Both the position numbers and the translations under genes were made by a program. From Immersiella caudata (Eukaryota > Ascomycota > Sordariomycetes > Sordariales > Lasiosphaeriaceae): 64,000 nucleotides of DNA. The notes under the pieces were generated by a model, which worked only from the letters and a program-made list of their open reading frames with translations, was not told the origin of the DNA and did not search any database. Below are positions 40,897 through 51,576 of the stretch, in pieces (the first letter of the stretch is position 1; each line of letters begins with the position of its first letter). The DNA lies in contig JAULSU010000006.1 in the NCBI GenBank assembly GCA_030512335.1, positions 4,216,001-4,280,000 of the forward strand. Direction: 5' to 3'.

Positions 40897-42729
40897 ATGG
40901 GCTCAATCGCAGTCCAAGAAGAAACCATCGGGGAAGGTCGTCCATGGTGGAAAGCAGCAACCTTCTACCAGGTCTATCCCGCAAGCTTCAAGGACTCCAA
41001 CGACGATGGTTGGGGCGACTTGCCGGGGTTGTTGTCCAAAGTCGACTACCTCCACGCCCTCGGCGTGGACTGCATCTGGGTGTCGCCCATCTTCGAAAGC
41101 CCTCAGAAGGACATGGGCTACGATGTCTCCGACTACCAGAAGATCTACGCACCATATGGCTCCATCGAAGACGTCGACACGCTTGTCGCTGCGTGCCACG
41201 ACCGGGGCATGCGCGTCATTCTTGACCTGGTCGTCAACCACACCTCGATTGAGCATGCGTGGTTCCAAGAGTCCAGATCATCCAAGGACAGCCCCAAGAG
41301 GGATTGGTACATCTGGAAACCGGCGAGATACGACAGCAACGGTTTGAGACACCCACCTACCAACTGGCGCGGGTACTTTGCTGGTTCAACATGGACTTGG
41401 GACGAACACACGCAAGAGTACTACCTCCACCTCTACGCTCCCGAGCAACCTGACTTGAACTGGGAGAACAAGGAGTGCCGTGAAGCCATCTACGAGGACA
41501 CGATGCGTTTCTGGCTGCGACGCGGTGTAGATGGATTCCGCATTGACACTGTCAACAAATACTCGAAACGCACCGAGTACGTCGACGCAACCATCACCGA
41601 TCCATTTTCGCCATATCAAGCCGCGCCGGAAATGTGGTGCAACGGACCCCGGATTCACGAATTCATCCGCGAGATCAATCAAGTCCTCGCCCCGTACTCG
41701 GCCGTTTCCGTCGGTGAGCTGTCCAACACCCCCGACCCCAAAGGCGTGCTCCCCTACGTCTCAGCCAAAGCAAAGGAACTAGACATGGTTTTCGAATTCT
41801 CCGTTATACGGCTAGGAAACGGCGATCTCTTCAGCGGAAAGTACATCTACAAGCCGTTTCCTCTATCCCAGCTCAAGTCCTTGACCGAGAAGTGGCAATG
41901 CTTCATCGAAGGCACCGACGGCTGGACCACCGTCTTTTGCGAGAACCACGACAACGGTCGAGCTGTATCCCGCTTTGGTGACCCATCAACACCAGAACTC
42001 TGGCGAGCCTCGGCGAAGACGATTGCGCTCTGGCAGACAACGCTTAGTGGAACTCTGTTTCTCTATCAGGGGCAGGAGATCGGGATGACCAACATGCCCA
42101 CTTCTTGGGACATTACTCACTACAAGGATGTCGAAGCTGTCAGCTTCTTCGCTGAGGCGATGGCATCAGGGGATGAGGAGCGTATCCGGAAAACGCGCCA
42201 CGGCCTGGGAATTCTCGCGCGAGATCATGCGCGGCTTCCTTTCCGGTGGAACGAGGACGAGAATGTGGGATTCACTACCGATGAAACAAATAGCTGGATG
42301 AGGATACCTCAGGAACGGGGTATTAGTGTGGAGAGCCAGAGCGGGGATGAACAGTCGGTGCTTGAGTTTTACAGGCGGACGTTGGCGTTGCGGCAGGAGC
42401 ATCAGGAGACGTTTGTGTTTGGTACACATCAGCTGCTTGATCGGGAGAATGAGTCGACATGGGCGTACGTCAAGGAGGGATTTGTGGTTGGGAGAGATGG
42501 GACGGAGGTGAGGAGGAGGGCGTTGGTGGTTATGAACTTCACGGCGAAGATGGCACCGCTGATGGATGTGTCGAGGGCCCTGGGATGCGCGAGGGATGAA
42601 GTGAGGCTGATGGTGACGACAGGCGGCAAGGAGGAAGGACTCGATGACGGAGCGCTTTCGGCATGGGAGGGGAGGGTTTACTGCGATTTCGATCTCGACA
42701 TGGCCACTTCCGACTCGCGACACTTGTAG
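40897..42729 (+). CDS. GH13 alpha-glucosidase (maltase type)
   Basis: An intronless protein of 610 residues from the ATG at 40897 (CACCATGG context). The frame is open 63 codons upstream, but that part is unlike the family. The start MGSIAVQEE runs into the usual WWKAATFYQVYPASF. GH13 blocks are DLVVNHTS, GFRIDTVN with nucleophile Asp217, SVGELS with acid Glu274, and ENHDNGR with Asp352. Thr218 next to the nucleophile is the residue found in yeast maltases, where isomaltases have Val, so maltase specificity is likely. With no signal peptide it should act in the cytosol on sugar brought in by the neighbouring permease. Confidence 0.94.
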   Translation: MGSIAVQEETIGEGRPWWKAATFYQVYPASFKDSNDDGWGDLPGLLSKVDYLHALGVDCIWVSPIFESPQKDMGYDVSDYQKIYAPYGSIEDVDTLVAACHDRGMRVILDLVVNHTSIEHAWFQESRSSKDSPKRDWYIWKPARYDSNGLRHPPTNWRGYFAGSTWTWDEHTQEYYLHLYAPEQPDLNWENKECREAIYEDTMRFWLRRGVDGFRIDTVNKYSKRTEYVDATITDPFSPYQAAPEMWCNGPRIHEFIREINQVLAPYSAVSVGELSNTPDPKGVLPYVSAKAKELDMVFEFSVIRLGNGDLFSGKYIYKPFPLSQLKSLTEKWQCFIEGTDGWTTVFCENHDNGRAVSRFGDPSTPELWRASAKTIALWQTTLSGTLFLYQGQEIGMTNMPTSWDITHYKDVEAVSFFAEAMASGDEERIRKTRHGLGILARDHARLPFRWNEDENVGFTTDETNSWMRIPQERGISVESQSGDEQSVLEFYRRTLALRQEHQETFVFGTHQLLDRENESTWAYVKEGFVVGRDGTEVRRRALVVMNFTAKMAPLMDVSRALGCARDEVRLMVTTGGKEEGLDDGALSAWEGRVYCDFDLDMATSDSRHL

Positions 42730-42792
42730 GCTGTTCCATATTTTGGCAACTACCTATTCACTAGAAACTAGCATTAGACATCGTCCTCAACT

Positions 42793-44876
42793 TCAAGCCT
42801 TTTTCGCATCTGCAATAATATCCTCCGAAGCCTTCTGGCTCAACATCATCGTCGGCACAACCGGGAAAGCCCCCGGCACCACAGGGAAAGCACTCGCATC
42901 CACCACCCTCAACCCCTGGACACCACGAACCCTGAACTTGGAGTCCAACACAGCCATAGGATCGCTATCAGCTCCAATCGCACACGAAGACGTGGCGTGG
43001 TGCGAGTAGGCCTGCGTGCGGATATACTCGGCTTGCATGGCGTCGGTGCAAGGGGCTTTGCCCAGCTCTCCGGGACACGGGTGCAGCTCCTGGAAGGGCT
43101 CAGCTGGGGCACCAGCTGCTTTCCAAGCCTCACGGAGGATGTTGCTGGCTGAAACTAGCTCGCTGATATCGGCGTCGCCCTGGTCCTTGAAGAAGCGGAA
43201 GTTGATGTCGGGCGTGTCTTGCGGATCAGCCGAGCGGAGACGGACGGTGCCTGCATGTACCTGTCAGCTCAACCCTCCTTTCTCACCCACACCAAGAAAG
43301 AAAAAGCGTTTACATACCCCTCTGCGACTTGGGCCCAATCTGCACCATCGCGCACTCCCACTGCGTCGGTCCGTAATTCGTCGGAAACCCCGGCCAAAAC
43401 CCCTCAAAAGAGAACGGCCCGCACCACGCATAGATATTCCGCTTCTTCGTCGGCGCATTCGGCGTCCTGAAAATCGTCGTCATCAACCCCGCCGGGATCG
43501 GCTCCTTGGTCAACGCCATGATCGACGCCTCGTAGTTATCGCCCAGCTTCTCCCCCACGCCGGGGAGGTCCTTGATCACCTTGATTCCGAACTGGGTGAG
43601 CTCGGAGGCGGGGCCGATGCCGCTTAGTTTGAGGAGCTGAGGGGAGTTGAAGGCGCCGCCGGAGATGATGACTTCCTTGTTGGCGAAGATTTGGGAGATG
43701 GGGCCCTTGGCGCCGGGGGTGTGTTTGGGGTCGGCGCGGTAGAGAGAGGCGCCTTCCATGACTTCGACGCCGAGCGCGCGGGGGCTAGTGGTGGAGTTGG
43801 AAAAGAGGATTTTGGTGACGAGAGTGCGGAGCTTGAGGGTCAGAGGGTATTTTGCGGGGTCGGCGAGGGTTGCGGTGACGAAGTCGCGGGGGGTGGAGCG
43901 TTTTCCTTGCTAAAAGGGGGTTTAGTGTCTGGAATCAAGGGGGGGAGGTGTTGGGAATGGAGGGAAAAGCGGCTTACGGCGTTGGCGTGGTAGACCATGT
44001 TGAACAGGGAGGATTTCTCGTCCTTGTTGGGACCTGAGGACAGGAGATCGTTTTGGGATAGGAGAGTCAAGGCGTCTTCGCCCTTTTGGCCGATCAACTC
44101 GGCAAACTTGTGAACAATTCTCACGCCGGGGGTGTTGTTTTGCTTGGCCCACGAAGGGTCATCGGCGATGAACGACAGCCAGCCTGGGAGCAAGGGTTTG
44201 TTTAGTGGCCAAGCATCGACATCGTGTGGGTGTCGGACTAACCGTTGTATCCGTGGTCTGGGTTCCCTGCAGGCAAGTACTCGGTCTTGGAGATCTCCTT
44301 CAGATACCTGTGCATCTTGCTGGCTTCCCAGCTGCTGTCCCCGGTCAAGTTTGCGACGATATTCCAGTCATCGTCTTGCGCCAGCGAGGATACCCCGGCG
44401 TTGTGCAGGGAGCAGCCGCCCAAGACGCCGGCGCGGGGGTATTGGATGCCCAGGTGCTAGAGGGGGGGGGGGGGGGGTCAAAACCAGCTCTTCAAGACGT
44501 GTTATCTGAGGTAGAGACATACCTTGGCACCTGCCGGTGGGTTCTGGCCAACATAAAAGGTCCCGTCCCCGGTGTCCCACGTGTTGTGCTTGAAAAGCGC
44601 ATCCACCTTTGGGTCGTCGTTGTGCTTGACCCAAAAGTCCCATCGAGACGCCTCATCGTTGCAAGCCTCGATGAAGTTGCCCAAGTCCCTGTAAGTGGGA
44701 TTGTCGGCTTCATCGCCACCGGCTTCGATCAGGAGGGTCGAGTACCCGGCTCTCGCGAGGTTGGCGGCCAGGGGAGCGCCTCCGGGCCCGCTGCCCACGA
44801 CGATGTAGTCATATGTCGTAGCGCATGCCGCAACGGAAATGGACGCTGAAAGCGCCAATACCGACAAGAGACCCAT
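42793..44876 (-). CDS. Secreted GMC oxidoreductase (AA3-like)
   Basis: Five exons can be followed. The signal peptide (MGLLSVLALSASISVAACA) leads to the FAD-binding DYIVVGSGPGGAPLAANLA, then LLIEAGGDE. The GMC signature regions are RAGVLGGCSLHNAGV and IISGGAFNSPQLLKLSGIGP. The C-terminal catalytic part is SHHATSSCAIGADSDPMAVLD, with VVDASAFPVVP following. The family oxidises sugars, alcohols or aryl alcohols with FAD and can feed electrons or peroxide to LPMOs and peroxidases; the substrate is not predictable here. A TATATA box lies near 44967. The first intron ends in a C16 tract directly before the 3' splice site. Confidence 0.9.
44462..44477. repeat. Poly-G tract, G16 (C16 on the coding strand of the GMC gene)
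   Basis: On the minus strand this reads sixteen C followed by TCTAG, which is the 3' end of the first intron of the GMC gene. The homopolymer is therefore its polypyrimidine tract. Confidence 0.85.
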
Positions 44877-46095
44877 CGTGCAAAGTCAATTCTGAGGGCA
44901 AGATTTGACAATGTCGCAAGAGGAAGCTAGGGAGTGCAGAACGTCCTGATCGGGTGAGCTAAGTTGTATATATGCCGGATTGGCACCACACTTATATCTG
45001 GTTCTAAGATCTCCAAAGACCACTCTGGCGCCGGGACCCTCTAGCCCTGGCACATCCATCAAGAAGGTCGCGCCGGCTGCTTCTCCAGAGTGGTGTCACC
45101 CATTTCCGGTTATCGCTCCAGACCACTTAAAATGCCTGGCTGCAAGGAACAACCGAATCGACTGTACCCTGCACCATGGAGCAGCGTAAAGGTACCATCA
45201 GTCATCGGTGGAGATCCCACTTTGTGGCTGAAAGGGGTTGTCCCCTAACCAGCAGTGCGCTTAATAACCTGCGTGTTCGTGAGGGGCATTCCACTCATTG
45301 GGCTGAGATATATTGGCTCGGCGTTCCGGCAGATTGGATATCGGGAAAATACAATGCGCACATCGGACTCGAGGGGCGGTCGGGATCCGAAATGGTGGTG
45401 GGTCGATCTGAGGATGCAGAACCCTGCATGCACGCTAGCTCTTCGCGAAAAGAAATCTTCCAAAATGATGTATATGCGATATGGAGACTACAACAGTATT
45501 TTGAAGTGGTTGGCCAATTGGAGTACCAAGTACATTTGACCGGTGAGGTGGTGCTGGATGGCCGGGTCCAAAGCCGGGTATGATACCTTCACCAAGGACA
45601 AACCTCGGTCACAAAACTGCCATTAGTTCATTCTTAGGAATGTGATACATCATAGACCGAGGGTTGGGCTACCGAGGTTGGTATATTTGCTGAACGCAAG
45701 TTGTTTTACGGCGATTCAGGGGTCAAACCCAACTGCAGGTATTGTGCCCCTGAATCCCTGAGATCAAGATATTCTGAAGATGAGCTATCCTGCACCTACC
45801 AAAAGTGAATAGTGTCAGGGTTCCTCAAAAGTAAATCACTACAACTTCTGTACAAGATAGGTACCCTGTCTTTGTTAAGGAGCAGAAGAAACCTCCCTCT
45901 GTGCGGTAAATACTAGAAGAGGCCCCGCCACCCTTTGCGGACAGCGCATCTCACGAACACCCCACCCACGTCGGCATTGTAGGGCGTCCCCCCCAGCCGA
46001 GCGGACATCAGTCAGTCCAGTATTCGTACAGAATATCATGGTCTAGGTAGGCTTTCTACTGCCGATTCCCCTGACAGGTGATCCTCGGGGACAGT
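44877..46095. other. Intergenic, one short inverted repeat
   Basis: This is the promoter of the GMC gene (TATATA near 44967-44972) and 1.1 kb of unannotated DNA. GATTCAGGGG at 45713-45722 is perfectly inverted at 45747-45756, making a 10-bp stem with a 24-nt loop. No coding frame was recognised. Confidence 0.5.
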
Positions 46096-47032
46096 CTACT
46101 GATATTTATACGCGCCTTGCTTCCTGTCCACCGCCTTCGCAACAAGCTTGATCTTCTCACAGTCCAAGCCCTCAACGTTCATAGCCGAGGGGGAATATAT
46201 CCTCCATGTTCGTCCTGTTCCCACGACGCCGCCAAGCATGGTTCTCAAGCAGGCGAACCAATACTTTGACGATGTGTCAAACTCGAAGAAGCCATTCTCT
46301 TGGACTGTCCGTGTGTAAGCGTCATTCAAGAAAGGAAAAGAGCTCGGGATGAGGTCATTTTCTTACCTGTCACTCGCTGGCCTGCCCACTCCTGGCCCTC
46401 GACGGGGGCATGCGGCACAGTTGCATTCCAGCCCACCGCGGTACCGTTGGTTCCCGTGAGAGTCGGGGATTCGGTATATCGCAACATACCGTCTCTTGGG
46501 TCGACGTACCAATATTGGCCTCCAGCCACGTCCACGGCCTGCATGAAAGTCAGTGAAATCCAACCCAAGCCAACAAAGCTCGCAAGCTGCCTACCATCCC
46601 ACCATCAGGAAGGAAGACGGTCTTCTTCCCGTAGCTCGCGCAATTCACCCCCGGAACCGAAGCGTCGCACGAAATGCATTCCCTCGCATTGGCGCCAATC
46701 GCAAGATAACCGCCGCAAGCCTTGACCGGCTTGTCTTGATACGTCCCCCTCACGCCCCAAGCAGTCAGCGTGAACGCGCTTGTAGCCGGAGGAAGAGACC
46801 GAAGGGCTCCGTCGCTGCAGGAGAGGCTGTGTTGGGAATAGCAACCGCCCGCCCCGGCGCAGGGTACCGTGGGAAGACCAAAGAATTTGGGACAGAGCGC
46901 TGTGTTGTTGTAGCAGGTGTACTCTGAGGGATGGTAGTTCGCCGCCCCGCAGACCTCCGTGTCCTGGGCTGACGTTTGTGTCAACAATGCGGCGGCCGCA
47001 ACCGCGGTGGCAATCGATCGGAGGCTTCCCAT
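46096..47032 (-). CDS. Secreted protein with CBM52-like N-terminal module
   Basis: Exons 46595-47032, 46367-46538 and 46096-46304 encode 272 residues. A signal peptide (MGSLRSIATAVAAAALLTQTSA) is followed by a Cys-rich block. It reads CGAANYHPSEYTCYNNTAL, then CPKFFGLPTVPCAGAGGCYS and SCSDGALRSLPP. This matches the CBM52 pattern (YxPxxYxCYN...LCP...CYxxxxYSCxxGxL) known from yeast and fungal endo-beta-1,3-glucanases. The remainder (CGGYLAIGANARECISCD, QYWYVDPRDGMLRY) is not a recognised catalytic domain. It may bind glucan at the wall. The start excludes an upstream in-frame extension that has no signal character. Confidence 0.75.
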
Positions 47033-47556
47033 GGCTGGTGTTGTGAGATATTTCGCTGTGTCCCAGGCCGCAGATACCTGTAGAGGACTGCCCCTTCCCA
47101 CCCAAAAAAAAACAATCTTATACCTAAACCCCCTACAGATAGAATCCTGCTCCCCTCTACCCGACATTATCTGCGGCGGTTCTGCGGATCGCGATCCGAA
47201 ATCTGGCCTGGTAGCGTCGGAGGCTTCACCCCCGACGTGTCGTTTTTCTTCAATTGCGGCCTAAGCGGCGTCAATCTGTGGAAAAAGCTATCCGGTTATA
47301 ATCACGGCACGGTATTACTCGTCTGCTCGGCAGTCCGCACGCTATGGGGCCCAAGTTTTGATGTATGGGAGCTGCGGGTAAATCGTGTCACTCACTGTTT
47401 AGCCCTCAGGGGCAGCCAAGGCTCGCAGTGGAAGTGGGCTCTTTTCTCAATGATACCCTGCTGTATAGCCTCGAATTGAACAAAGGTATAAGAGTTCCGG
47501 GTTGTAACAGAGGCAGTTTAGAGACTCAAGACTGTAAAAATGCCATCTTCGACACA
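47033..47556. other. Intergenic, no supported gene
   Basis: This region lies between two minus-strand genes. It holds the promoter of the CBM52-like gene (A9-type run near 47105) and the 3' end of the M24 gene. Nothing else is supported. Confidence 0.5.
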
Positions 47557-49147
47557 TCAGAGGTCTCTGTGTGGCTCAAGATTGGAAGGACCATCCCTGA
47601 TGCCTTCCCTGAGGCCAGAAGAAGGAGTGCGGATCAAATGGAAGCGCTCTTGTCTTCCAAAAGCCCACTTCCACGTTGAATCCGAACCCGTCCCCAGAGC
47701 AGAGTCCTCTGCAGGGCTCCACATGACATCCTCCTCCAGGGGAAAGCTGAGAGTCGCATTGCGCTCGGGTACAAAGTGGTTGACCAGAAGCTCAATGCTG
47801 TAATACGTCTCTGGCAGCAATGGAAGGTCGCCCAGTATGGGCACGCCCCCCTGAAGATTGGTCATTCCTGTGCAGAGAGGGTCAGTACGCTGGATTTCCA
47901 GGACTCTACTCCACGACATAAGGACGTACCAATCAAAGTGCCAGCTGAATGACCCCAGTCACCAATGGGATGACAGTACACCTTTCCATCAATTCCCTCC
48001 ATCCGCATGTCCTCCAGCGAGGCGAGGAGCACCTCGTTGCCAGTTCTACCGACTTTCATGTTTCGCTTCACAACGTCCTGGGCGCGGTTGCCTTTCCGGA
48101 GGCCTTCTTGCAGCCCCTGGGGCACCATGTCGTCCGCCTCGCCCGGGTGAAGGACGTAGGCAAGATGCTGCGTGTCTGTGTTCATGCCGAGGGCAGCGAG
48201 GCCAAAGTCAACATGCAGTAAGTCGCCGTAGCGAATGACATCATCGCTCTGCCCCTTGATTGATGCAAACCAAACTTTACCGTCGATGATGCTGACAGAG
48301 GGGTGAAACCAAGTTGTGTAGTTCATCTGCTGTAACTTCTCTCGGAACCACCATTCGACATCCTAGAATATCCCGGCCAAAAAATGCATCAGAGCCGGGA
48401 ATACTCACAGTGGTGGTCGTCGTGCCCGGCTGGATGACCTTCTCGCTGAAGCCCTCAGAGATCACTGCCCATGCAGTCGACTGAAGACGTCTGTACCAAT
48501 CGGCACGGGCTCGAGGCATCGTGGCGATGTATTCCACCGCCAGCATCGGTTCGGATGTGAGACGTGTTGACCATTCTGGACCAAGCCCCTTACGGAGCGC
48601 CTCCAGCTCACCAGCGTGCAATCCCGAGCTGAATGCGATCTCTGGATGGATATCGACGGCAATTTTCTTTGGAGAATGAGCTGTCAAGGCCGCGCGAGCT
48701 TGTTCCCACAGATGCGGCGTGTTGTCAACCCAAGTGTACGAGCTTGGGGAATAGCCAGAAGGGCTTGCAAAGAAGAGCATGGTTGTTCGTCGGCGGGCGG
48801 AGAATTGGGTGGCTGACTTGAGAGACCAAAAGACGGTCTCCTCGGCGTACTCTCTCTGGCTTACCTGTCCGGGCGGAGAGATCGATCAGTCGCCGTTGTC
48901 TTGGTTGGGGGAAGCAACTGACCAGCCATGCGTCAACACCGTTTTTTTTGAGTATTGTGCCAATATGGGCTCTTCTCTCCTTGGTCCAAGCATCTTGGAT
49001 CTTTGCTTGTTCTCGTAAAGGCGGCAATTGATGATACTCCGGCGTTGGGGATGAGGCTTGGGGCTCTGCCGTGGGGGAACGTGCTGCGTCACCGAGAGAG
49101 TGCACGGAAAGAAAGAGGAACAACTTCAATTTCCAATTGCAATGCAT
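47557..49147 (-). CDS. Secreted M24 metallopeptidase-like protein (Xaa-Pro aminopeptidase fold)
   Basis: Four exons can be followed from MHCNWKLKLFLFLSVHSLGDA, a likely signal peptide. An N-terminal creatinase-like domain (residues about 45-230) is followed by the pita-bread domain. All five metal ligands of M24 are visible: Asp in LLHVDFGL, Asp 11 residues on in MNTDTQH, His in GDWGHSAG, Glu in YYSIELLV and Glu in RQERFHLI. The enzyme should therefore be able to bind two metals. Most fungal M24 aminopeptidases are cytosolic, so the signal peptide is notable. Substrate specificity is not established. Confidence 0.85.
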
Positions 49148-50117
49148 AGTCAGCGATTACCAAGCTCGAGAAATGGCTTTTTCGTGTTCTCTCGAGTCCG
49201 CTCCTTCCGTCGTGAGGAAAGGTGACCCCGCACCCGAGGAGGGACTCACCTTTTTGCGGGGCGGATTCTCCCGACAACCCCAAGCCCCGGGAATAACTCG
49301 ATACCCATGAGCGATGTGCAACAAACCCCGCGGCCTACAGTACGTAGGTTAGAAGGAAGGAGACCTCGAACAAGAACTTCAATCACGCAATTGAAGATTC
49401 CACGCCATGTCCGTTCTGCCTTGTTCGCCGCCGAGCGAAAGCCACAGGCCTTCTGTGGGGCAGGCGCTCGCTGGTGGGGCGGGCGTGATGTCCAATGATC
49501 AATCGCCATGTCCATTCTGCCCCCTGTCGAAGCGGTTCCGCCAGACGGCAAGCGCGCATGCCAGGGCGCGGATTTATCCCAACACTATCTCCGTCTGCTC
49601 ATCGGATGCAAGAGACGAGTCTGCAAGCTCAATTGGAGACGCAAAGAGCGGCGTTAGTCGGAGGAAACACTGAGGAACATCCCGGATTGAGGTAGGCCGC
49701 CTTCCCGTACCTCAAAGGTGCGGTCTCCTCACCCTGGCGTCGTCAGGCCCCGGCCTCTCGGATCCACTTGGAGCTTGTCTCCAGAGGTGACATGACCGAG
49801 GCCGGACTTAATGCCTACTCGTTGCGTCCAGCGTTCACGATGCCAAGCAAAATATACAGCGTGGGAGAAACGGAAAAGCCTTCTTTGCTTGTCTTCAGGA
49901 ATAATAAATATCAGAATGTTTTCCCATCGTCTTCAACAGCCATCATCTTCCACCCGCACACACTCAACTCACCAAGGGGCCTACCTAGGTACCTTACCTA
50001 CCTCACATTGAATCGGCACCTCAAACTTTACTCTCCACCTCACCAACCAACGCTCAACGCTCAACCATTCAATCCGCACAACACAACCACCAGAGGTTCC
50101 GAGCCCCAAAACACACA
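49148..50117. other. Divergent intergenic region, no supported gene
   Basis: Promoter DNA between the minus-strand M24 gene and the plus-strand SDR gene. Short frames on both strands carry no motifs. Confidence 0.5.
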
Positions 50118-51152
50118 ATGGCCGGTCAATATCAGCAACGTCGCAACCTTCCTCTCCTCGCGACACAGGAGACCTGCGCCGGACGTACGTACATCGTGAC
50201 AGGCGCCAACACCGGCTTGGGCTTCGAAGCCGCAAAGCATCTGGTTTCCCTCGGCTCAGCCAAAGTCATCATGGCCGTTCGCAACGTCCCCGCCGGCAAC
50301 GACGCCAAAGCCAAGATTGAAGCTGCCACCAATACCGCCAACATCGCTGACGTTTGGTATCTCGATCTCGGCAACTACGACTCGGTCAAGGCCTTTGCCA
50401 AGAAGGCAAACGCCCAGCTAGGCCGAATCGACGGCTTGGTTCAGAACGCATCAGTCGCCTCCATTCAGAAGGAGCCCCTTAACGGGCAGGATGCCAACAT
50501 CTCAATCAATGTCATCGGGACATTTCTTCTCGCCCTCCTGTTGCTCCCCAAGTTGAGCGAGACTGGCCTTGCCCATGGTGCACCGTCGCATCTCGTCTTC
50601 GTTAGCAGCCGAGCCGGATTCGAGTCTCAACAGGCCTGGGATAGGATCAAGGACGATCCCTTGGTTAAGATGCAGTCCGAGGATGTTGGACACTCTGCGT
50701 ATTCCCTCTCGAAACTAATCGAAACGTTTGCTGCGCGACAGCTCGCGAAGCTTGCGCCGGTCTCTCGACACGGGGTGATCATGAACGTCATTTGCCCTGG
50801 CATCTGCATTACAGACCTGGATAGGAACGCACCCCCTGAGTTCAGGAAGCAACTTGCAAACATCCGTGCTGAGGTGGGCCGGACGGCTGAGGATGGTAGT
50901 CGGACTTTGCTGCACGGCGTGGTCGCTGGGGAGGAGACTCATGGTCTTTTGCTTCACGCCTGTGAGGTTGGGGAGTAAGTTACACGTTTCCCCTGGAAGC
51001 TCATCCCGAAGCTAACCGTATTTGACAGGGCCGACGTTCCGGAATGGGTGAAGAACGAGGAAGGCTTGCTAGCACAGGAGGGGGTATGGAAGGTCCTCGC
51101 TGCTGAGCTGGAGCGCATCGAGCCTGGGTGTCTCGGGAGTCTGAATCTTTGA
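50118..51152 (+). CDS. Short-chain dehydrogenase/reductase
   Basis: Exons 50118-50974 and 51029-51152 encode 326 residues. The Rossmann start is TYIVTGANTGLGFEAAKHL (TGxxxGxG). The next motif reads VQNASVA where NNAG is common. The catalytic Ser lies in VFVSSRAG and the YxxxK pair in HSAYSLSKL. The C-terminus follows ICPGICITDL, the usual PG motif after the active site. The form resembles retinol-dehydrogenase-12-like or light-dependent-reductase-like fungal SDRs. NADP preference is suggested by AVRN after strand 2. The substrate is unknown. No signal peptide is present. Confidence 0.9.
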
Positions 51153-51576
51153 ACGGGCTGATGACAAGGACGGTCCTCCAGTGCATCAAGTTTCACCATG
51201 GTAACTTCTCGATAGACGGCAACTAATTCACCATCTCCACTCTCATCCCTTAACTCTGAGGGTGCAACGCGTCCTTTTTTCAGGTAACGCAACCTCGCGA
51301 ATCCACAGCTCCCCAATTCTCCTCCTGCGGGCCGGCCGGGTAGTAATTTATCCAACGGAATGGAAGGTATCGGCATGCGATGCTACATAACGCGTCAGGT
51401 ACTCAGATCCCATTTACCCATTACACGCGGTCCCGCCTGAGTGAGGGGTGTTGAACCTGGTCCCTGGGAGCAAAGCACCCCCCTACATCATCGAGGATGC
51501 TCCTCCAATTTTTGCAACTCGCGCAGCTCCAGGGCATACATCCCCGGACTGACTCCAAAAAAAAAAAAAAATCAAG
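51153..51576. other. Short intergenic region
   Basis: This spacer holds the 3' end of the SDR gene and the leader of the next gene, including A14 directly before the ATG. Nothing else was seen. Confidence 0.5.

Noticed and set aside
45713..45756. 10-bp inverted repeat as a terminator or mobile-element end
   Set aside because: A single short hairpin without a T run, target duplication or adjacent gene end is too weak to name.
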